The notes under the pieces were generated by a model. It worked only from the letters and a program-made list of their open reading frames with translations, was not told the DNA's origin and ran no database searches. This document shows, piece after piece, positions 32,875 to 39,521 of a stretch of 39,521 nucleotides of DNA. Numbering within the stretch: the first letter of the stretch is position 1; every line of letters starts with the position of its first letter. Source of the DNA: an uncultured beta proteobacterium (lineage in GTDB: Bacteria; Pseudomonadota; Gammaproteobacteria; Burkholderiales; SG8-41). Both the position numbers and the translations under genes were made by a program. The DNA lies in the NCBI GenBank assembly GCA_902825845.1, contig CADECM010000002.1, forward strand, positions 64,205 through 103,725, given 5' to 3'.

Positions 32875-33852
32875 TCAGCGCATACCCTTGATGACAGCGG
32901 ACCATTTGGCCGTGTCGCGACGCACGCGCTGCGCGAACTCCGACGGCGAATTGCCGACGACAGTGGCCCCCACCTTGGCGAGCGCCGCTTGCACCCCGGC
33001 ATCCTGCAAGGCTTTCACCAGCCCGTCGTGCAGCAGGGTGATCACCGCGGCAGGGGTGCCGCCGGGGGCGACCACGGCGTACCAAGAATCGGCATCAAAG
33101 CCGGGTAGCCCGGACTCGGCAATCGTCGGTATGTCTGGCACTACGCCGGCACGCTTCAGGCCCGCCACAGCCAGTGCGCGCGCCTTGCCGGTTCTCACCA
33201 TCGGCAGCAGCACGGAGACATTGGTGATCAGGATGTCGACTTCGCCGGACATCAGCCCGACCAGCGCCGGTGCCGCGCCTTTGTAGGGTACATGCAGCGT
33301 GCTAATGCGGGCTTCGGCTTTGAGCAACTCATTGGCCAGATGACCGGCGGTGCCGTTACCCGACGAGCCGAAGGTCAGTTTGCCCGGTTGCCGGCGTGCG
33401 AGTGCGATCAGTTCCTTGACCGAACGTGCAGGTACCGCGGGATGAACCGCGAGCATATTGGGCACGGTGACCAGTATGGTGATCGGCACGAAATCCTTTT
33501 CCGGATCGTAGGGCAGTTTCTGGTAGAGCGCGGCGTTGATGGTCTGTATGCCGGCGTGGGGCATCAGCAGCGTGTAACCGTCGGGCGCCGAGCGCGCGAC
33601 GATTTCCGCGGCGATGTTGCCGCTGGCGCCGCCGCGATTTTCCACCACCACCTGTTGGCCGATGCGTTCGCTCAGCTTTTGCGTCACAACGCGGCCGACG
33701 ATGTCCGCGCCGCCGCCCGCCGGAAACGGAATGATCCAGCGTATGGCTTTGTCCGGGTATGCCCCTGATGCCACGGTGGATAGCAGAAGACCGGCGACAA
33801 ACGGGGTTGCGAAGCGGGCGCAGAGGGCGCCGGGCGTGCGCGGAAATTGCAT
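32875..33852 (-). CDS. Bug/TctC-family periplasmic solute-binding protein D
   Basis: A 325-residue secreted binding protein. ATG 33852 has an excellent GAGGAGG site five bases upstream, which excludes the longer reading to 33942. The signal peptide runs through FATPFVAGLLLSTVASGA. The mature protein opens YPDKAIRWIIPFPAGGGADI and has VVVENRGGASGNIAAEIVA, PDGYTLLMPHAG, LTFGSSGNGTAGHLANELL and LHVPYKGAAPALVGLMSGE. It follows Bug protein E by 47 bases on the same strand, so the two are probably one unit. No permease is nearby. Confidence 0.94.
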   Translation of the reverse strand: MQFPRTPGALCARFATPFVAGLLLSTVASGAYPDKAIRWIIPFPAGGGADIVGRVVTQKLSERIGQQVVVENRGGASGNIAAEIVARSAPDGYTLLMPHAGIQTINAALYQKLPYDPEKDFVPITILVTVPNMLAVHPAVPARSVKELIALARRQPGKLTFGSSGNGTAGHLANELLKAEARISTLHVPYKGAAPALVGLMSGEVDILITNVSVLLPMVRTGKARALAVAGLKRAGVVPDIPTIAESGLPGFDADSWYAVVAPGGTPAAVITLLHDGLVKALQDAGVQAALAKVGATVVGNSPSEFAQRVRRDTAKWSAVIKGMR

Positions 33853-33899
33853 GATGCCTCCTCGGTTGGTGTTATCGATTGCGGATGCCGCGATGCGCG

Positions 33900-34883
33900 C
33901 TATTCCTGTGCTATGCCCGCGGCGATCATCACGTCGCGCCACTTCTGAATGTCCGCTTTGATGAGGTCGGCGAATGCCTTCGGGGTGCCGGTCTCGACGA
34001 CCACGCCGCGCGCGGCCAGTTTTTCGCCCATGTCGGCGCGTGTCACCAGGGCATTGACCTCGCGATTGAGAATTTCGACGGCACGCCGCGGCGTGCCGCG
34101 CGGCGCCACCATGCCGTACCAGGGGCCGGCCACGATATCCACGCCCGCTTCGCGCAGTGTGGGCATCTCCTGCGCGAAAGGCAGCCGCTTCACTGCCGCG
34201 ACGCCCAGCGTGCGCACCTTGTTCGCGCGCACGATGGTCAGCGCGCCACTGATGTTGAACATGCCGAACTGCACTTCGCCGGTGAGCAGGGCGGTTACGG
34301 ACGGACCGGTTCCCTTGTACGCGACATGCGTGAATTTGATGCCCTGCTGTTTGGCAAAATATTCATTGACCAGATGGCCGATGCCGCCGGTGCCGGGCGA
34401 GGAATAAAACAACGCGCCGGGCTTTTTGCGCGCGAGCGCGATGAATTCCTTCACCGATGTCACCGGCAGCGCCGGATGCGTGACCAGCACGAAGGGCACG
34501 GCGCCCACCTGCGCCACGCCGGCAAAATCGCGCACCGGATCGTACGGCAGTTTTTTCATGTAGGCTGCCGTGGTGGCGAGCGAAGAGGTGCAGAACAAAA
34601 TGGTGTGTCCGTCCGGCTCGGCGCGGGCGACAATCTCGCTGCCCACCACGCTGGCCGCGCCCGCGCGGTTGTCGACGACGAATGACTGTCCCAGTTTCTC
34701 GGTCAGTCCAGGCGTCAACATGCGGGCGACGAGGTCGGAACCGCCGGGCGCAAAAGGTACCACGACGCGCACCGTGCGCGCGGGATAATTGACGGACGCT
34801 TCAGGCGCTGCCGCCAGCGACAGCGGCACGGCAAGCAGGTGTACGCACCAGGCGCACGCGAACCTGGCGGGCAAATGAGGCAT
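33900..34883 (-). CDS. Bug/TctC-family periplasmic solute-binding protein E
   Basis: A 327-residue secreted binding protein. ATG 34883 follows GGAGGA. The signal peptide spans CAWCVHLLAVPLSLAAAPEA. Family marks are YPARTVRVVVPFAPGGSDLV, FVVDNRAGAASVVG, PDGHTILFCTSS, LFYSSPGTGGIGHLVNEYF and THVAYKGTGPSVTALLTGE. Phe-Cys-Thr-Ser-Ser after the PDGHT motif is unusual. First gene of a probable two-gene unit with Bug D. The ligand is unknown. Confidence 0.94.
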   Translation of the reverse strand: MPHLPARFACAWCVHLLAVPLSLAAAPEASVNYPARTVRVVVPFAPGGSDLVARMLTPGLTEKLGQSFVVDNRAGAASVVGSEIVARAEPDGHTILFCTSSLATTAAYMKKLPYDPVRDFAGVAQVGAVPFVLVTHPALPVTSVKEFIALARKKPGALFYSSPGTGGIGHLVNEYFAKQQGIKFTHVAYKGTGPSVTALLTGEVQFGMFNISGALTIVRANKVRTLGVAAVKRLPFAQEMPTLREAGVDIVAGPWYGMVAPRGTPRRAVEILNREVNALVTRADMGEKLAARGVVVETGTPKAFADLIKADIQKWRDVMIAAGIAQE

Positions 34884-35043
34884 GGTTTCCTCCGGGCTGA
34901 ACAGGGCAAATCGAGATTGCCGGGCGGCGGCATTCTGATCTGATTCTACCGGTTGCAACTACCCCGGGCCACCAGCGCGGCGCATCCATCGCATTGCGCA
35001 GGCTCCAGCGTTTTATGCCCGTTCGGCGCGCCCAGGCGGCGCG
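34884..35043. other. intergenic region between tupA-like gene and Bug protein E
   Basis: 160 bases without a gene. Besides the Bug E ribosome-binding site I see no clear terminator or repeat. The sequence is GC-rich towards the tupA-like end. Confidence 0.3.
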
Positions 35044-35853
35044 TTACTTGCGATAATTTGGAAAGAACAATTGCTCGCCGTTGATCTTGTAGGCCGCGAT
35101 GGTTTTCTGTCCCTCGGGCGATGTCAGCCAGTCTATGAATTGCATGCCCGGTTCCTTTTTGACATGCGGGTGCTTGTCCGGATTGATCAGCATCACGCCG
35201 TACTGATTGAACAGCCGCGGATCGCCCTCGACCAACAGGGTCAGTTCGCCGCGGTTTCGAAAATTGAGCCATGTCGCCCGATCCGACAAGGTGTAGCCCC
35301 CGGATGCCGCGGCCAAATTGAGCGCGGCGCCCATCCCCTGTCCGATTTCCTTGTACCAACTGCCGCGGGCCAGTGTAGGGTCGATGGCGGCGGTCTTCCA
35401 GTAACGCAGTTCCGCTGCATTGGTGCCGCTTTTGTCTCCGCGCGAGATAAAGGCGGCCTTTGCGCCGGCGATGGCCTTGAGCGCCGAAGCGACATCCTTG
35501 CCGCCGCCGATTCTTGCCGGATCGTTGCGGGGCCCGACCAGAACGAAGTCGTTGTACATGACTTCCCGCCGCTCGATGCCATGGCCGCCTTCCAGGAATT
35601 TCAGTTCGGCGACGCGATCATGCACAAACAACACGTCCGCATCGCCGCGCCGGCCCAGCGCCAGCGCTTGCCCTGTTCCCAGTGCCACCACACGCACGGC
35701 AATGCCGGTTTTCTTTTTGAATGCGGGCAGCAGTTCGCCGAACAGTCCCGAATCCTGGGTGGAGGTTGTCGACGCTACCGTGATAAACGGCTCCTGGGCC
35801 AACGCGGGCAGTGCAATCGCAAGGGCGAGCAGCAGCCGTGCAACAAAAGACAT
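35044..35853 (-). CDS. tungstate/molybdate-type ABC substrate-binding protein (TupA-like)
   Basis: A 269-residue periplasmic binding protein. The signal peptide is MSFVARLLLALAIALPALAQ, cut near residue 20. The mature protein begins with ITVASTTSTQDSGLFGELLP, and the TTSTQDSGL motif is the TupA oxyanion-binding signature. VRVVALGTGQALALGRRGDA, DVLFVHD, VMYNDFVLVGP, ISRGDKSGTN and SGGYTLSDRATW complete the site. The start at 35853 is supported by AAGGAA. Known systems need the TupB permease and TupC ATPase; neither is present on either side. A ModE-like regulator is divergent from it. The transported ion is most likely tungstate, by family. Confidence 0.9.
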   Translation of the reverse strand: MSFVARLLLALAIALPALAQEPFITVASTTSTQDSGLFGELLPAFKKKTGIAVRVVALGTGQALALGRRGDADVLFVHDRVAELKFLEGGHGIERREVMYNDFVLVGPRNDPARIGGGKDVASALKAIAGAKAAFISRGDKSGTNAAELRYWKTAAIDPTLARGSWYKEIGQGMGAALNLAAASGGYTLSDRATWLNFRNRGELTLLVEGDPRLFNQYGVMLINPDKHPHVKKEPGMQFIDWLTSPEGQKTIAAYKINGEQLFFPNYRK

Positions 35854-35950
35854 TTGTTTTTCCTTTCTGGGCGTGCCGGGTTGAGGTATGCGTGACAATG
35901 CCTATCCCGATGCCAGTTAAACTTTACACGAGGCGGCAATTGGGATGAAA

Positions 35951-35968
35951 TATGCGTTTACATGCATA
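35951..35968. promoter_or_regulatory. palindrome overlapping the start of the ModE-like regulator gene
   Basis: TATGC-N8-GCATA covers the regulator's start codon (ATG at 35962) in the 108-base divergent gap with the tupA-like gene. Its place suits autoregulation and control of both genes. It does not look like the classic ModE box, so assignment is inferred. Confidence 0.35.
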
Positions 35969-36981
35969 CCAAGATTTCCATCCAGTTTGACAGTACCTGG
36001 CTGTGCGGACCCGACGTCCCGCGGGAGCGGGGCCGCGCGCTGTTGCAACTGCTGGCGGCGCTTGAGCGCACGCGTTCGTTGCGGGAGGCCGCGCAGAGCG
36101 CGGGCATGTCGTACCGCTTTGCCTGGGACACGCTGGCCGCGGGCAGCAGGCTGTTCGGCGCGCCGCTGGTCGACATGCAACGCGGGCGAGCGGCGCGTCT
36201 CAGTGCGCTTGGACACAAACTGTTGGCGATTGACGCGCACGTGCGTATTGCCCTGCGTGAACCGCTGGAGCGGCTGCGCGGTGAAGTAGCCGGCTTGCTT
36301 GCGGCGTCCGCGCCGCGACCCACGCCCCGGCTTTCGATCCACGCGAGCCACGATCTCGCCCTCACCCTGCTCAGGGACGTGTGTGCGCCGCAACTGGACC
36401 TGGATGTTGTTTTTTGCGGGGCGGATGACGCACTGGCCGCTCTGGCGCGGGGCGAATGTGATCTTGCCGGCTTTCACGTCGCGGATGCCCTGCCGCGCGC
36501 CGCCGCCGCCGCCGCGGCCGTGGGCCGGTGGCTGGACTCGCGCAAGCACGTGCTGATTCACTTCGCCACGCGGGAGCAGGGACTGATCGTCAGGGCAAAT
36601 TCGCGCATTCGCGGCGTGCACGATCTTGCGCGGCCCGGTGTGCGCTTTGTCAATCGCCAGAACCCGGCAAGCGGTAGCGCCGACAGTGCACAGAACGTGG
36701 CCGCAGCGGTGGCCGGCAAGCGGGCCGATGCGGCTTTCGGACTGCGCGCCGACGCGGCGCGCTTAAAGTTGTCTTTCCTGCCCCTGGCGCTGGAACGTTA
36801 CTTTATTGTTGCCGGCAGGCCGGTGCTCAAGTCCGAGGGATTTCTGGCACTGCTCGACATGCTGCGCAGTGCTGACTTTGCAGCGCAAGTCAAAAAGCTG
36901 CCGGGCTACGACGTCGCCAACGCGGGAACGCGGCAGGCGCTGGACGGCGCACTGACATGGGTCAAGCCGCAGCGCCACTGA
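35962..36981 (+). CDS. ModE-like HTH regulator with periplasmic-binding-type sensor domain
   Basis: A 339-residue transcription factor. The N-terminal winged helix (about 15-100) shows the ModE pattern LLQLLAALERTRSLREAAQS followed by GMSYRFAWDTL and GAPLVDMQRGRAARLSALGH. The C-terminal region (about 115-335) is a PBP-like domain (LSIHASHDLALTLLRDV, CDLAGFHVADALPRA, RFVNRQNPASGS, AAAVAGKRADAAFGLRADAA and FLPLALERYFIV). Relatives control molybdate or tungstate uptake. Compared with my memory of the family, about 25 residues seem missing after NRQNPASGS. It is divergent from the tupA-like gene, which it most likely regulates. Confidence 0.87.
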   Translation: MHTKISIQFDSTWLCGPDVPRERGRALLQLLAALERTRSLREAAQSAGMSYRFAWDTLAAGSRLFGAPLVDMQRGRAARLSALGHKLLAIDAHVRIALREPLERLRGEVAGLLAASAPRPTPRLSIHASHDLALTLLRDVCAPQLDLDVVFCGADDALAALARGECDLAGFHVADALPRAAAAAAAVGRWLDSRKHVLIHFATREQGLIVRANSRIRGVHDLARPGVRFVNRQNPASGSADSAQNVAAAVAGKRADAAFGLRADAARLKLSFLPLALERYFIVAGRPVLKSEGFLALLDMLRSADFAAQVKKLPGYDVANAGTRQALDGALTWVKPQRH

Positions 36982-37045
36982 ACCCTGCTGTCATCCGGAG
37001 GCCAACGCCGCCGCGTGGTAAAATTCTCCATTCATTACAATAACT

Positions 37046-37060
37046 TGCCGTATTACGGCA
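37046..37060. promoter_or_regulatory. perfect palindrome upstream of metH
   Basis: TGCCGTATTACGGCA, a 7-bp inverted repeat with a single central base, ends 17 bases before the metH ATG. TACAAT at 37036-37041 just upstream could be a -10 box. The palindrome would then sit at or past the start of transcription, as an operator or leader hairpin. Confidence 0.45.
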
Positions 37061-37077
37061 GCATGCGTGGCCTAATC

Positions 37078-39521
<2,444 letters not shown>

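Noticed and set aside
35945..35962. Alternative start ATGAAATATGCG for the ModE-like regulator
   Set aside because: It is in another frame and does not lead into the HTH domain.
36982..37077. Cobalamin or SAH riboswitch upstream of metH
   Set aside because: The gap is under 100 bases and no B12-box-like or SAH-aptamer-like sequence is visible; only a short palindrome is present.

Overview
This 39.5 kb window looks like a chromosomal segment of a high-GC betaproteobacterium, most likely Burkholderiales. Three things point there: several orphan Bug/TctC solute-binding proteins (five here, none with a TctA/TctB permease), a GlnRS with the N-terminal insertion typical of that group, and a complete system I cytochrome c maturation operon (ccmABCDEFGHI). 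No rRNA, tRNA, CRISPR array, complete insertion sequence or prophage was seen.

Layout, left to right. The left edge (minus strand) has a small ORF overlapping a 5'-truncated nucleotidyltransferase remnant, then glnS and a peptidase E-like protein. A DUF2892 membrane protein with a clear Rho-independent terminator and a CRP/FNR-like palindrome follows, then Bug protein A. On the plus strand comes a Gram-negative sortase system (VIT/vWA target plus class GN-type sortase), then Bug proteins B and C. A hairpin-rich convergent gap separates these from a fused double CaiB/BaiF CoA-transferase and a four-domain rhodanese (both minus). comM/yifB (plus) ends at an accessory islet of about 2.6 kb. The islet holds an unrecognised lower-GC gene with structured upstream DNA, a C-terminal remnant of a type I DNA methyltransferase, and a DUF4062 (TIR-like effector-type) gene.

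Next is a minus-strand operon for a cobalt-type nitrile hydratase (alpha, beta, accessory protein) followed by an MFS transporter. Divergent from it is the ccm operon, most of whose genes overlap or nearly abut: heme export/handling (CcmABCD), heme chaperone (CcmE), heme lyase (CcmF/H/I) and thioredoxin (CcmG). Fumarylacetoacetase, a small zinc-ribbon membrane protein, a Bcr/CflA efflux pump and a coupled Er-VIT1 (MbfA-like) iron/manganese transporter follow. The right part has Bug proteins D and E, an orphan TupA-like tungstate-binding protein with a divergent ModE-like regulator, and the 5' part of metH, which runs off the right end.

The least explained signal is a recurring AT-rich element close to AATAAAAACAAATACTTAC. 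Seven copies lie in gaps or gene edges across the window, in both orientations, next to functionally unrelated genes. Other points of interest are the non-canonical LPQGA sorting signal, the islet gene at 15877-16707, the DUF4062 gene beside a restriction-modification remnant, and a small overlapping ORF at the rhodanese start.
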